From positions 62,001-126,000 of the forward strand of contig NZ_SDQO02000002.1 in NCBI RefSeq assembly GCF_004382825.2: 64,000 nucleotides of DNA, in the 5' to 3' direction. Source of the DNA: Corynebacterium silvaticum (GTDB lineage Bacteria > Actinomycetota > Actinomycetes > Mycobacteriales > Mycobacteriaceae). The translations under genes and the position numbers were made by a program. Below are positions 27,319-36,287 of the stretch, piece after piece (within the stretch, counting starts at the first letter, position 1; every line of letters starts with the position of its first letter). Under the pieces are notes generated by a model, which ran no database searches, was not told where the DNA came from, and was given only the letters and a program-made list of their open reading frames with translations.

Positions 27319-28938
27319 ATGGCTACTACAGAAACCACTTTTCACGTTGATAGGCGATCGGTCCGATACCACGAGGACGCCGCCGCGCTTTTTGCAGCGC
27401 TAGGAGGAACAACCGCCTCCGATTCCGCGCTGCTGGAATCTGCTGATGTGGAATCCAAGAAGAATACGATGTGCATTGCGACCCTCACCGGTGCGGTGCG
27501 CGTTACCTGCGTCGGGCAAACGGTCACAGTAACCCCGTTGACCCCCACTGGCCACAGCATCACGGATCGCTTGTGCAGGCAACTTGCAGACCACTTAGCA
27601 GAACGACGCATCAACGGGGAGGCGCTCTTTGCATTCACCAGGTCTCAAGAACTTAACGAGCGCGAGCGCTTAACTGCTATGAGCAACGCCGAGGTGCTGC
27701 GCAAACTCCAACTGGCGGCTGGCTACAACGGAAAAGAATTGCCCATCCTCTCCGGTGGTTTTGCCTTTGATTACCTAGAAACCTTTGAGGTGCTACCGGA
27801 GGTTCGGCCGGGGGAGAATACCTATCCGGATTATCAGTTCCTAGTGGCGGAGACTCTGCTGGTTATCGATCACCTTAATCATGAGGCCTTTATCGAGGCT
27901 GTGGGTATTGATGCAGAAGAACTAACCAGCAGGCTTAACCACCTTGCGGAGAAAATTTCTTCTGATATACTCGCGCTGGAGATGGCCACAACGACGCCAG
28001 GTACGCCGTCAGAGGTCCTGCACGTGCATACCAGTATGAGCGATCCCCAATTTTGCACGCATGTAGAAGAACTCAAAAAGAGCATTCATAGCGGGGACGT
28101 CTACCAGGTGGTACCGGCGCGATCATTCTCTGCCGCATGCGATAACGCCTACGCGGCGTATCTCCAGCTTCGTGCATCTAACCCAAGTCCGTATATGTTC
28201 TACGTACGAGGACAGATAACACCAAACAATATTGCACACAATGATAATGAAATCCCTTCCGAGACCTATGAAATCATCGGAGCCTCACCCGAATCCAATT
28301 TAAAGTTCGACGCAGCAACACGCAACGTCCAGCTATACCCCATCGCAGGCACCAGACCCCGGGGACTTAACCCCGACGGCAGCGTCAATCACGAGCTAGA
28401 TGTCCGCGCCGAGCTGGACATGCGTACCAACGCCAAAGAGATCGCCGAACACACCATGCTCGTTGATCTTGCGCGCAATGACCTAGCCCGAGTAGCGGTA
28501 CCAGCCACAAGAAAAGTGTCTGACCTCCTGAGCGTGGATAGATACTCCCGGGTAATGCATCTTGTCAGTAGAGTGAGCGCCACACTACATCCCGATTTTG
28601 ATGCTATCGACGCCTACCGCGCCTGCATGAACATGGGAACACTCAGCGGGTCACCTAAATTGCGTGCAATGGAATTGCTTCGCGGTACCGAACGTACCCG
28701 GAGAGGATCCTATGGGGGAGCGATTGGTTATCTGCGTGGCGACGGCACAATGGACACCTGCATCGTTATTCGATCCGCTTTTATCCATAACGGCGTCGCC
28801 GTGGTTCAAGCAGGAGCCGGAGTAGTGCGAGATTCCATACCCCAGGCGGAAGCTGATGAAACCTTGCACAAAGCATACGCAGTACTCAATGCTCTCGCGA
28901 TGGCACAGAACGCAACCCCTAAGGTGAACCGCTCATGA
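27319..28938 (+). CDS. trpE: Anthranilate synthase component I
   Basis: 539 residues. An N-terminal regulatory part carries LLESADVESKKNTMCI (~38-53); the LLES motif is the tryptophan feedback site in TrpE. The chorismate-binding domain shows SGDVYQVVPARSF, IIGASPESNLKFD, PIAGTRPRG, ELDMRTNAKEIAEHTMLVDLARND and GTLSGSPKLRAMELL. It converts chorismate and glutamine-derived ammonia to anthranilate, together with TrpG. It is the first structural gene after the attenuator, and its stop overlaps the trpG ATG by four bases. Synthesis should be controlled at transcription (attenuation) and at the enzyme (Trp inhibition). Intact and full length. Confidence 0.97.
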   Translation: MATTETTFHVDRRSVRYHEDAAALFAALGGTTASDSALLESADVESKKNTMCIATLTGAVRVTCVGQTVTVTPLTPTGHSITDRLCRQLADHLAERRINGEALFAFTRSQELNERERLTAMSNAEVLRKLQLAAGYNGKELPILSGGFAFDYLETFEVLPEVRPGENTYPDYQFLVAETLLVIDHLNHEAFIEAVGIDAEELTSRLNHLAEKISSDILALEMATTTPGTPSEVLHVHTSMSDPQFCTHVEELKKSIHSGDVYQVVPARSFSAACDNAYAAYLQLRASNPSPYMFYVRGQITPNNIAHNDNEIPSETYEIIGASPESNLKFDAATRNVQLYPIAGTRPRGLNPDGSVNHELDVRAELDMRTNAKEIAEHTMLVDLARNDLARVAVPATRKVSDLLSVDRYSRVMHLVSRVSATLHPDFDAIDAYRACMNMGTLSGSPKLRAMELLRGTERTRRGSYGGAIGYLRGDGTMDTCIVIRSAFIHNGVAVVQAGAGVVRDSIPQAEADETLHKAYAVLNALAMAQNATPKVNRS

Positions 28939-29582
28939 ACCCTACCAACACCCATGTAGTACTCCTTGATAACCACGATTCCTTTGTATATAACCTGGTC
29001 GACGCTTTTGCCGTTGCTGGCTATCGCTGCACCGTCTTTCGCAACTCCGTAGAGGTAAAAGAGATTCTGGCAGCCAAGCCGGACATTATCTGCCTTTCTC
29101 CCGGCCCCGGCCACCCACGGGATGCGGGCTGCATGATGGAGCTCATCGATCACGCATTGGGACGCATCCCGATCCTCGGCATTTGTCTAGGTTTTCAAGC
29201 ACTCCTAGAGCACTTCGGGGGAGACGTTCGCAGATGTGGACCTGTTCACGGAATTACAGATCTCATGCAGCTCAACGAGCATGGTCTGCACAGTTCACTA
29301 TTCCGCGGCCTAACCGTTGATGGCGATCCTGGTTCCCGGGAGGGCCAGCGCGTTCCCGTCGCCCGGTATCACTCCCTTGGGTGCACAGAAACCCCGAAGG
29401 AATTGACGGCGCTAGGAACCTGTCCCTCTGTCATCGGCCCAGTGATCATGGCGGCCGAGGCCCGCGAGCATGCCGCGGTGGGGTTGCAGTTTCACCCAGA
29501 GTCAATCCTAAGTCCTTCCGGGCCGATCATTTTGCAACGCTGCATCGACCATCTATCTCAGCAGAGAGACCACACCCCATAA
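28935..29582 (+). CDS. trpG: Anthranilate synthase component II (glutamine amidotransferase)
   Basis: 215 residues, a class I amidotransferase. LLDNHDSFVYNLVDAF is at the N-terminus, CLSPGPGHP near 56, GICLGFQALLEHFGG with the catalytic cysteine near 83, and GLQFHPESILSP with the catalytic His/Glu near 190. It supplies ammonia to TrpE. It is coupled to trpE by an ATGA overlap. It is monofunctional and not fused to trpD. Its stop codon touches a 22-base palindrome. Confidence 0.96.
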   Translation: MNPTNTHVVLLDNHDSFVYNLVDAFAVAGYRCTVFRNSVEVKEILAAKPDIICLSPGPGHPRDAGCMMELIDHALGRIPILGICLGFQALLEHFGGDVRRCGPVHGITDLMQLNEHGLHSSLFRGLTVDGDPGSREGQRVPVARYHSLGCTETPKELTALGTCPSVIGPVIMAAEAREHAAVGLQFHPESILSPSGPIILQRCIDHLSQQRDHTP

Positions 29583-29603
29583 ATAACGTCACGTGACGTT
29601 ATT
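29582..29603. repeat. 22-bp perfect palindrome between trpG and trpD
   Basis: AATAACGTCACGTGACGTTATT is fully symmetric around CACGTG. It starts at the last base of the trpG stop codon and ends 31 bases before the trpD ATG. It is too tight for a normal hairpin loop in full but could form a stem with a 4-base loop, or bind a dimeric protein. It is not a parS site, since its arms differ. Confidence 0.6.
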
Positions 29604-29634
29604 CTTAGGTACAAAATATACATTAGGACATACC

Positions 29635-30660
29635 ATGACCAGTGAAAGCACAAAGAAAAAACTTATCGCCTATCTCGACAACCCCAACCCAACGGTTGAG
29701 GAAGCTATCGAGGTTTTTACCCCTCTCACAATTGGCGACTACGACGATGTGCACATCGCAGCACTCCTAGCCACCATACGCACTCGCGGTGAAACCTACG
29801 CAGACATCGCGGGCGCCGCACATGCTTTTCTCGCCGCAGGACGACCTTTCCCCATCACAGGTTCCGGCTTAATGGACACCGCAGGCACCGGCGGCGACGG
29901 CGCAAATACCATCAACGTAACCACGGCAGCCTCGCTTGTAGCAGCTTCTGGGGGAGTGCGGATGATCAAATGCGGCAACCGTTCAGTCTCTTCCAAGTCG
30001 GGATCAGCCGATGTTCTAGAAGCTCTCAATATCCCACTAGACCTAGACCCCGACCGCGCAGTCCGACAATTCAAAGCCTCCAATTTCACATTCCTCTTCG
30101 CACCGGCCTACAACCCGGCAGTCGCCCACGTACAGCCTGTCCGAAAAGCCCTCAGAGTTCCCACTCTTTTTAACGTCTTAGGTCCATTGCTTTCCCCGGC
30201 GCGCCCCGAATTTCAGCTCATGGGCATTGCCAATCCGGCACTTGGCCCCATCATCGCTCAGGTCTTCCGCGACCTGGGTCGCACCCATGCACTAGTGGTT
30301 CATGGCTCCGGAATCGATGAAGTCGCCGTGCACGGGCCCACCACCATATGGGAACTCAATCACGGCACGATCACCAGCTATGAGGTCACCCCTGAAGAAC
30401 TAGGAATCCAGCGCCATAGTCTCGCTGACTTAGCAGGCGGCGACGGCACGGAAAATGCTGCACTGATGCGCGCCACTTTTGCCGGGGAAGGCGCTGCGGC
30501 TCATCGAGATGCTGTCGCAGCTACCGCCGGTGCAATTTTTTATACTGCAAATCTGGTGGACTCTCTGCGCGAAGGAACAGATAAAGCCAAAAAGCTCATC
30601 GAAGACGGTCACGTTCAACAATGGCTCGCAACCCACGAGGAGGCCAACTATGCGCAATAA
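29635..30660 (+). CDS. trpD: Anthranilate phosphoribosyltransferase
   Basis: About 341 residues from ATG 29635 (MTSESTKKKL). A GTG at 29593 in frame would add 14 residues and overlaps the palindrome, so it is less likely. Motifs are MDTAGTGGDGANTINVTTA (the PRPP-binding GTGGD near ~80), VRMIKCGNRSVSSKSGSADVLEAL, FNVLGPLLSPA and VVHGSGIDEVAVHGPT. It transfers phosphoribose from PRPP to anthranilate. Its stop overlaps the trpC start (30650-30660). Confidence 0.95.
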   Translation: MTSESTKKKLIAYLDNPNPTVEEAIEVFTPLTIGDYDDVHIAALLATIRTRGETYADIAGAAHAFLAAGRPFPITGSGLMDTAGTGGDGANTINVTTAASLVAASGGVRMIKCGNRSVSSKSGSADVLEALNIPLDLDPDRAVRQFKASNFTFLFAPAYNPAVAHVQPVRKALRVPTLFNVLGPLLSPARPEFQLMGIANPALGPIIAQVFRDLGRTHALVVHGSGIDEVAVHGPTTIWELNHGTITSYEVTPEELGIQRHSLADLAGGDGTENAALMRATFAGEGAAAHRDAVAATAGAIFYTANLVDSLREGTDKAKKLIEDGHVQQWLATHEEANYAQ

Positions 30661-32140
30661 CACAGCGTCAATACCCACAGTCTTAGAAGAAATTGTTCAC
30701 GCCCGCCGATCACATCTTCAAGAGATTCGTGCCCGCATTTCGCATGTAGATCCACTCCGGTTGCCGAGGTCCACAAAATCCCTTTTCCAGGCGCTTGGTG
30801 GCTCCGCGAGCGGGGGAGTGGCGCCGCTTCGGCAAGCATATTCCGGTAGCTCCGCGAGGGCACCGCACTTCATTATGGAGTGCAAATCCGCATCACCGTC
30901 ATTAGGGGAAATTCGATCTGATTATTCCCCGGGAGATATTGCGCGGATTTATTCTCGCTACGCTTCCGCGATTTCCGTTCTTTGCGAACCTGACAAATTT
31001 AACGGCGACTACGACCACCTGGCCACCGTCGCAGCGTCGACACACCTGCCGGTCTTATGCAAGGACTTCATCATCGACCCCGTGCAGGTGCACGCTGCAC
31101 GCTACTTTGGCGCGGACGCGATCCTACTCATGCTTAGCGTGCTTGACGACGCCACCTACACCTCACTTTCCTATGAGGCCGAGCGCCTCGGGCTAGACGT
31201 CCTCACCGAAGTAATCAACGAGGATGAGGTAAAAAGAGCCATTCGCCTTGGCGCAAAGATTTTTGGCGTCAATCACCGCAACTTGCACGACCTCAGTATC
31301 GACCTTTCTCGTTCCTCACAACTAGAAGCCCTCGTTCCAGAAAATGCTGTACTCGTGTCAGAATCCGGCATTCGGACAAACGAGACGGTGCGTCAATTGG
31401 CCGGTCATTCCGATGCTTTCCTTGTAGGCTCACAACTCACCGGCCATAACGACGTTGACTCCGCCGCACGTTCGCTCGTTTTTGGAACCAACAAGGTGTG
31501 CGGTCTCACCACCGCTTCCGCGGCACACGCTGCACGCGCAGCCGGCGCAACACACGGAGGATTGATATTTGAAGACTCCAGTCCTCGCAATGTTTCACGT
31601 GAAACCGCCGAAAAAATCATTGCAGCAGAGCCGCCTCTGCACTACGTTGCGGTAAGCAGACGCACGCAAGACTGGACGGAAATACTCCTTCCAGGCATTA
31701 AGACCCTCCAGATCCATGCCCCATATCAAGGGTCCATCGCGGGGGAGAAGGAGCTTCTTAACAAAGCCCGCCTGGAACTCCACAAGGCGGGAAGGGAAGA
31801 CGTTGCCATCTGGCGCGCCGTATCCATGACAGCTCCCGAAGGGCCCGAGACTGCCATGGCACTCATGGATGACGTAGATATGGCGCTTCTCGACGCCGGC
31901 ACCGGCGGCACCGGAACATCCTTCCATTGGGAAGAGATTCCCCAAGGCGTGCTCCCCAAGGCAATCCTGGCCGGGGGCCTTAACCCTGACAACCTTCCCG
32001 AGGCATTAGCAAGGGGGTGCGCCGGCCTAGACCTTAACTCCGGCGTCGAGTACCCAACCGATGCCGGAACCTGGGCGGGGCTAAAAGATTCGGGGGCATT
32101 ACTCCGAGCTTTCTCCACCATCCGAGGGTTTCATTACTAA
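30650..32140 (+). CDS. trpC: Bifunctional indole-3-glycerol phosphate synthase / phosphoribosylanthranilate isomerase
   Basis: 496 residues from ATG 30650, preceded by GAGGAGG and overlapping the trpD end. The N-terminal TIM barrel (~1-265) is IGPS: FIMECKSASPSLGEIRSDYSP, VLCKDFIIDPVQVHAAR, IFGVNHRNLHDLSIDL, VLVSESGIRTNETV. The C-terminal barrel (~270-495) is PRAI (TrpF): KVCGLTTASAAHAARAAGA, LLDAGTGGTGTSFHWE, LAGGLNPDNLPEAL, LDLNSGVEYPTDAGTW. It performs the two steps from phosphoribosylanthranilate to indole-glycerol phosphate. The fused TrpCF form is the C. glutamicum type. A parS site lies inside the gene at 31591. It is the last gene before the second attenuator. Confidence 0.96.
   Translation: MRNNTASIPTVLEEIVHARRSHLQEIRARISHVDPLRLPRSTKSLFQALGGSASGGVAPLRQAYSGSSARAPHFIMECKSASPSLGEIRSDYSPGDIARIYSRYASAISVLCEPDKFNGDYDHLATVAASTHLPVLCKDFIIDPVQVHAARYFGADAILLMLSVLDDATYTSLSYEAERLGLDVLTEVINEDEVKRAIRLGAKIFGVNHRNLHDLSIDLSRSSQLEALVPENAVLVSESGIRTNETVRQLAGHSDAFLVGSQLTGHNDVDSAARSLVFGTNKVCGLTTASAAHAARAAGATHGGLIFEDSSPRNVSRETAEKIIAAEPPLHYVAVSRRTQDWTEILLPGIKTLQIHAPYQGSIAGEKELLNKARLELHKAGREDVAIWRAVSMTAPEGPETAMALMDDVDMALLDAGTGGTGTSFHWEEIPQGVLPKAILAGGLNPDNLPEALARGCAGLDLNSGVEYPTDAGTWAGLKDSGALLRAFSTIRGFHY
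31591..31606. other. parS: parS site inside trpC
   Basis: TGTTTCACGTGAAACC is a 15 of 16 match to the consensus within the TrpF-domain coding sequence, where it encodes NVSRETA. It is about 27 kb from dnaA. Confidence 0.88.
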
Positions 32141-32194
32141 CCCAGCTTTTTCGCACCTCGACCACACCCCAATACAGAAACATACCCCCACCCC

Positions 32195-32223
32195 TTGCGC
32201 TCACCACCGAAGACGTTTAAGCT
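32195..32223 (+). promoter_or_regulatory. Predicted promoter of the trpBA unit
   Basis: TTGCGC and TAAGCT are separated by 17 bases, and the leader ATG follows 8 bases after the -10 box. The -35 hexamer, spacing and distance to the leader ATG repeat those of the trpE module. Confidence 0.5.
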
Positions 32224-32230
32224 ATTTCCT

Positions 32231-32272
32231 ATGAGATATGCACTAAACATCTGGTGGTGGCGCGCTTACTAA
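32231..32272 (+). CDS. Second trp leader peptide, upstream of trpB
   Basis: ATG AGA TAT GCA CTA AAC ATC TGG TGG TGG CGC GCT TAC TAA encodes a 13-residue peptide with three consecutive Trp codons and a proper stop. It lies in the 429-base gap between trpCF and trpB, directly before competing hairpins. It has no Shine-Dalgarno sequence and is probably translated leaderless from the adjacent promoter. Confidence 0.85.
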   Translation: MRYALNIWWWRAY

Positions 32273-32331
32273 GCGGGCCATTGAGTGCTATCTATTTCTC
32301 CGGCTCGCATCATGCGGGCCGTTTCTTTTTG
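32258..32331 (+). promoter_or_regulatory. Transcription attenuator upstream of trpB
   Basis: Pause hairpin 1:2 is TGGCGCGCTT (32258-32267) with AAGCGGGCCA (32271-32280). Antiterminator 2:3 is GCGGGCC (32273-32279) with GGCTCGC (32302-32308), allowing one G:U pair. Terminator 3:4 is CGGCTCGCAT (32301-32310) with ATGCGGGCCG (32312-32321), followed by TTTCTTTTT. Region 1 overlaps the Trp codons. Confidence 0.85.
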
Positions 32332-32503
32332 GGTGAACCCTAGGCCACCGGCCCGCGATCAATCACATATCTATCGCGCAAAGGCACCAACTATGTTCTC
32401 TCCTAGCCACTTCTACACCGTCTGCACCGCAGCAGGTGCGTACCGAGGCATCCCACCGCAACCACGGATCAACGTGGCGTCGGCACGCGAAAAACGATGG
32501 CGT

Positions 32504-32519
32504 AGTTTCACGTGAAACA
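32504..32519. other. parS: parS site between the second trp attenuator and trpB
   Basis: AGTTTCACGTGAAACA matches at 15 of 16 positions. It is 51 bases upstream of the trpB ATG. The remaining ~170 bases between the attenuator terminator and this site show no gene or hairpin that I can support. Confidence 0.88.
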
Positions 32520-32569
32520 TTGACATACGGAACAACCACCTTTAAAAACTTGCAACCTAAGGATTCACG

Positions 32570-33820
32570 ATGACACCCTCCCAGAACCCCACCGATCAGC
32601 ACACACTCCTTCCCGCATATTTCGGAGAATTCGGCGGACAATTCGTTCCCGAATCACTCCTGCCGGCACTCGATCAGCTTGAAAAAGCGTTTGTTGAGGC
32701 GCAAGAAGACCCACAGTTCCGAGAGGAACTCGCGGGCTACCTCAAGGACTACCTGGGGAGGCCCACCCCTTTAACCGAATGTTCAAAACTACCTCTGGCC
32801 GGAAAGGGTAGGGGACACGCTCGCATCTTCCTCAAACGCGAAGACCTCGTTCACGGCGGAGCACATAAGACAAACCAAGTGATCGGCCAGGCCCTCCTGG
32901 CTAAGCGGATGGGCAAAAAACGCATCATCGCGGAAACCGGCGCCGGACAGCACGGAACCGCCACCGCTCTCGCCTGCGCGCTCTTAGACCTTGAATGCGT
33001 CATCTATATGGGGGCAAAAGATGTGGAACGTCAGCAGCCCAACGTGTACCGCATGGAGCTCATGGGCGCCACAGTAGTACCCGTAGATTCGGGATCAGGA
33101 ACACTCAAAGACGCGGTTAATGAGGCCCTCCGGGATTGGACTGCCACCTTCCACGAATCCCACTACCTACTCGGCACAGCGGCAGGCCCTCACCCATTCC
33201 CGACGATCGTTCGAGAATTCCATCGTGTTATTTCTGAAGAAGCTAAAGCCCAAATGATTGAACGCACGGGAGGCCTTCCCGACGTCGTGGTTGCCTGCGT
33301 GGGCGGAGGCTCCAATGCAATCGGTATGTTTGCGGACTTCATTGATGATCCATCCGTAGAACTCGTCGGCGCGGAACCTGGCGGGGAGGGTCTGTCATCC
33401 GGCAAGCACGGAGCAACCATCAACAACGGACAAATCGGTATCCTGCACGGCGCTAAAAGCTATTTGATGCGAAACTCTGACGGCCAAGTGGAAGAGTCCT
33501 ATTCTATTTCCGCCGGGCTAGATTACCCTGGGGTCGGACCTCAACACGCGCATCTGTCAAAGTCTGGACGAGCCACCTATGTAGCTATCACGGATGCCGA
33601 GGCTCTTGAAGCCTTCCAATTACTCTCCCGCGAAGAGGGAATCATCCCGGCATTGGAGTCAAGCCATGCCCTTGCTTATGCACTAAAGCGAGCCGCCCTC
33701 GCAGAAGAAGAAGGAAAAAATATCACCATACTTGTCTCCCTTTCAGGGCGTGGTGATAAAGACATCGATCACATTCGCAAAACTCTCGCCGCAAACCCCG
33801 AACTTGCCCTCAAGGATTAA
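32570..33820 (+). CDS. trpB: Tryptophan synthase beta chain
   Basis: 416 residues. [23 protein letters not shown] at the N-terminus and the PLP-lysine region [20 protein letters not shown] (~88-107) identify TrpB. Further blocks are [17 protein letters not shown], the phosphate loop [12 protein letters not shown], and [17 protein letters not shown]. It condenses indole with serine at the PLP site. It pairs with TrpA through a 2-base gap to the next ATG. It is controlled by its own leader and attenuator, separate from trpEGDC. Intact. Confidence 0.97.
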   Translation: MTPSQNPTDQHTLLPAYFGEFGGQFVPESLLPALDQLEKAFVEAQEDPQFREELAGYLKDYLGRPTPLTECSKLPLAGKGRGHARIFLKREDLVHGGAHKTNQVIGQALLAKRMGKKRIIAETGAGQHGTATALACALLDLECVIYMGAKDVERQQPNVYRMELMGATVVPVDSGSGTLKDAVNEALRDWTATFHESHYLLGTAAGPHPFPTIVREFHRVISEEAKAQMIERTGGLPDVVVACVGGGSNAIGMFADFIDDPSVELVGAEPGGEGLSSGKHGATINNGQIGILHGAKSYLMRNSDGQVEESYSISAGLDYPGVGPQHAHLSKSGRATYVAITDAEALEAFQLLSREEGIIPALESSHALAYALKRAALAEEEGKNITILVSLSGRGDKDIDHIRKTLAANPELALKD

Positions 33821-33822
33821 TC

Positions 33823-34662
33823 ATGAACCGCTACCACAACCTTTTCACTCGGCTAGAACAATCCAACGAGGGAGCCTTTGTCCCTTTCATCATGCTCGGC
33901 GATCCTTCCCCCGAGGCATCCCTGACAATCATTCGCACCGCCGTCCAGGCCGGAGCAGATGCACTTGAGATCGGCGTTCCCTTCTCAGATCCGGTGGCCG
34001 ACGGCCCGACCATCCAACGTTCCCATCTCCGCGCCTTGGATAATGGAGCAACCGTCGATTCCTCTTTGTTGCTCATTGCTCAGATCCGTTCAGAGTTTCC
34101 AGACCTGCCCATTGGCCTCCTGATCTATGGCAATGTCCCTTTCACTCGCGGACTAGATACCTTCTATCAAGAATTCGCCACCTCCGGCGCCGATTCTATT
34201 TTGCTTCCCGACGTCCCCGTACGGGAAGGGGAGCCCTTCATCGCAGCAGCACAACAGACAGGGATCGCACCCATTTTCATTGCGCCCGCACAGGCATCGG
34301 AAGATACCCTCCGAGCCGTGGCAGCGCATTCTGAGGGCTACATCTACGCAATTTCTCGCGATGGGGTCACTGGCACAGAGCGGGAATCTTCCACTAGCGG
34401 ACTCAGTGACGTAGTAGCAAACATCACGACATTCGGCGGTGCCCCTGCACTTCTCGGGTTCGGGATTTCCACCCCCCAGCACGTCCGAGACGCGATGGCA
34501 GCCGGGGCAAGGGGAGTAATCACCGGATCCGCCATCACGGCGATCATTGAACGCCACTGTGTTGGTACACATCCCCAGCCCGCCACAATCGATGACATGC
34601 CCGCACTGCAATCGGAAATTTCCGCTTTTATCGCTGAGATGAAAGAAGCAACTCGCGGATAG
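33823..34662 (+). CDS. trpA: Tryptophan synthase alpha chain
   Basis: 279 residues in a TIM barrel. FVPFIMLGDPSPEASL contains the active-site region and ALEIGVPFSDPVADGPTIQ carries the aspartate equivalent to D60. GADSILLPDVPVREGEPF, YAISRDGVTGTERE and GFGISTPQHVRDAMAAGARGVITGSAI follow the family order. It splits indole-glycerol phosphate to indole and glyceraldehyde-3-phosphate. It is the last gene of the trp locus. A 24-base perfect palindrome containing parS lies 81 bases downstream; no classic terminator is obvious. Confidence 0.96.
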   Translation: MNRYHNLFTRLEQSNEGAFVPFIMLGDPSPEASLTIIRTAVQAGADALEIGVPFSDPVADGPTIQRSHLRALDNGATVDSSLLLIAQIRSEFPDLPIGLLIYGNVPFTRGLDTFYQEFATSGADSILLPDVPVREGEPFIAAAQQTGIAPIFIAPAQASEDTLRAVAAHSEGYIYAISRDGVTGTERESSTSGLSDVVANITTFGGAPALLGFGISTPQHVRDAMAAGARGVITGSAITAIIERHCVGTHPQPATIDDMPALQSEISAFIAEMKEATRG

Positions 34663-34743
34663 CAAGCCGCACTGCACAGGCAGCCTTCACCAACGCCCGG
34701 TTGGCGCGTCGATAAGCATATAGTCGCCGCGCTGATCGGGCAG

Positions 34744-34767
34744 TGAATGTTTCACGTGAAACATTCA
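34744..34767. other. parS: parS site within a 24-bp perfect palindrome
   Basis: TGTTTCACGTGAAACA (34748-34763) is an exact consensus parS. The symmetry extends four bases further on each side (TGAA...TTCA). It is intergenic between trpA and the Rieske gene. Confidence 0.93.
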
Positions 34768-34834
34768 GCCGAGCCGTCTTTTGTCACTGTGATGATTAGT
34801 GACTGATCCACGGTTTCGGTGTAATACTGGTTTT

Positions 34835-35242
34835 ATGACTACCCATGACTCCACATCTTCAGCACACCACGGCCCTAAATGCACAAGGCGCATGTTCTTA
34901 CTCGGCACAGCAACCACTTTTGCGGGGGCGGTGCTTGCAGCCTGCGGCGGCGATAAAGCCAAGGCCAAAGAAATAGCACTTTCCGACGTTCCTGTGGGTA
35001 GCGCAACCATCGTCGACGATTTCATCATCGCCCAACCTGTTGCGGGGGAGTACAAGGCATATTCGACTGACTGCCCTCACCAGCACGCAAAAATCACGAT
35101 CGTCCAAGGCGACACCGTGAAGTGCCCAAAGCACGGGTCCATATTTAACATCAAAGACGGCGCCGTCACCCAGGGACCATCGCGAGACCCGCTCATAACA
35201 AAGACTCTTGAGGTATCCGGGGATAAAGCGAAGATCTCCTAA
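34835..35242 (+). CDS. Rieske [2Fe-2S] lipoprotein
   Basis: 135 residues from ATG 34835. The signal is Tat-like with a lipobox: RRMFLLGTATTFAGAVLAACGG, with lipidation expected at the Cys of LAAC. The Rieske cluster motifs are TDCPHQHAKI (C-x-H) and CPKHGSIFN (C-x2-H), which bind the 2Fe-2S centre with two Cys and two His. It lacks the membrane anchor and size of the cytochrome bc1 Rieske subunit QcrA, so it is a small extracytoplasmic electron carrier or oxygenase-type ferredoxin of unknown partner. The surrounding genes give no clue. An in-frame ATG at 34799 would put the arginines too far inside. Confidence 0.85.
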   Translation: MTTHDSTSSAHHGPKCTRRMFLLGTATTFAGAVLAACGGDKAKAKEIALSDVPVGSATIVDDFIIAQPVAGEYKAYSTDCPHQHAKITIVQGDTVKCPKHGSIFNIKDGAVTQGPSRDPLITKTLEVSGDKAKIS

Positions 35243-35294
35243 CACCTGTTGTAATAACAGCCACACTGCGAGCATTCCGATCTAGACTCAAAGA

Positions 35295-36263
35295 ATGCTC
35301 GCCAAAATCAAGAACCTTGACCCCCTCATCGTCCTCATAGTGCTGGCGGTCATCATCGCAATTTTCTTCCCAGCCCGCGGTGGCTTTGCCGATGCCTTTT
35401 CCACCGCGACCAAAATTGCAATCGCTTTACTCTTCTTTCTCTACGGTGCTCGCCTCTCCACTAAAGAAGCCCTCGATGGCTTGAAAAACTGGAAGCTACA
35501 CCTAACAATTCTCGCTTTTACTTTTGTGGTGTTCCCTGCGATAGGCCTAGCGCTCAAACCTCTCGACATGGTTATTTCCAGCGGAATCTCTATGGGCATC
35601 CTTTATCTCACGCTCGTTCCTTCTACCGTCCAATCGTCGGTAGCTTTCACTTCGATCGCACAAGGCAACGTCGCAGGGGCCATCGTGAGCGCCTCAGCCT
35701 CCAACCTCATCGGAGTTTTTGCCACCCCGCTGTTAGTGATGGCGTTCATGACTACAGAAGGCGGAATGCATATTGACACCGGAGTTTTTCTGGATATTGC
35801 CATCCAGTTGCTCCTGCCTTTTGTCATTGGACAACTCCTGCGACGATGGGTCAAAGACTTTGCCGCGAATAAAGCAACCAAATCCGTGGATCGCGGATCC
35901 ATCGCAATGGTGGTTTATTCCGCCTTTTCCGCAGGAATCGTCGCCGGGATTTGGTCATCGGTCAAAGTATGGGAAGTACTTTTCCTCGTTGTGTTCTCCA
36001 TCGTGCTAGTCGCTTTTATGTTGTGGTTGACCAAATTCAGCGCGCAAAAGCTCGGGTTTAACCGCGGGGATGTTATCGCCATAGAATTTTGTGGCACAAA
36101 GAAATCTCTCGCTTCCGGCCTGCCCATGGCAGCCGTGATATTCGGGGGAGCAAACCTAGGTCTGCTCATTCTTCCGCTGATGATTTTCCACCAGATACAG
36201 CTCATGATGTGTTCCTGGCTTGCCGCCCGCTATGCTCGAAATTTGCCAGAAAATCTCAACTAA
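35295..36263 (+). CDS. SBF-family (bile acid:Na+ symporter-like) transporter
   Basis: 322 residues with about ten hydrophobic segments. ALLFFLYGARLSTKEALDGL (residues ~42-62) and the cross-over region LVPSTVQSSVAFTSIAQGNVAGAIVSASAS (~108-137) match the YfeH/SLC10A7-like branch of the bile acid symporter superfamily. EFCGTKKSLASGLPMAAVIF (~260-280) is the second cross-over. The substrate is unknown; most bacterial members carry organic anions with Na+. The start ATG 35295 is 52 bases after the Rieske stop, so co-transcription is possible. Intact. Confidence 0.85.
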   Translation: MLAKIKNLDPLIVLIVLAVIIAIFFPARGGFADAFSTATKIAIALLFFLYGARLSTKEALDGLKNWKLHLTILAFTFVVFPAIGLALKPLDMVISSGISMGILYLTLVPSTVQSSVAFTSIAQGNVAGAIVSASASNLIGVFATPLLVMAFMTTEGGMHIDTGVFLDIAIQLLLPFVIGQLLRRWVKDFAANKATKSVDRGSIAMVVYSAFSAGIVAGIWSSVKVWEVLFLVVFSIVLVAFMLWLTKFSAQKLGFNRGDVIAIEFCGTKKSLASGLPMAAVIFGGANLGLLILPLMIFHQIQLMMCSWLAARYARNLPENLN

Positions 36264-36287
36264 ACCCACCGCGTTCAGGAGAACCCC

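Noticed and set aside
30479..30649. Extension of trpC upstream of ATG 30650
   Set aside because: It would lie inside trpD in another frame; ATG 30650 has GAGGAGG and matches the normal TrpC N-terminus.
32285..32515. 76-codon frame between trp attenuator 2 and trpB
   Set aside because: It starts inside the terminator hairpin and runs through a parS site; no supporting signal.
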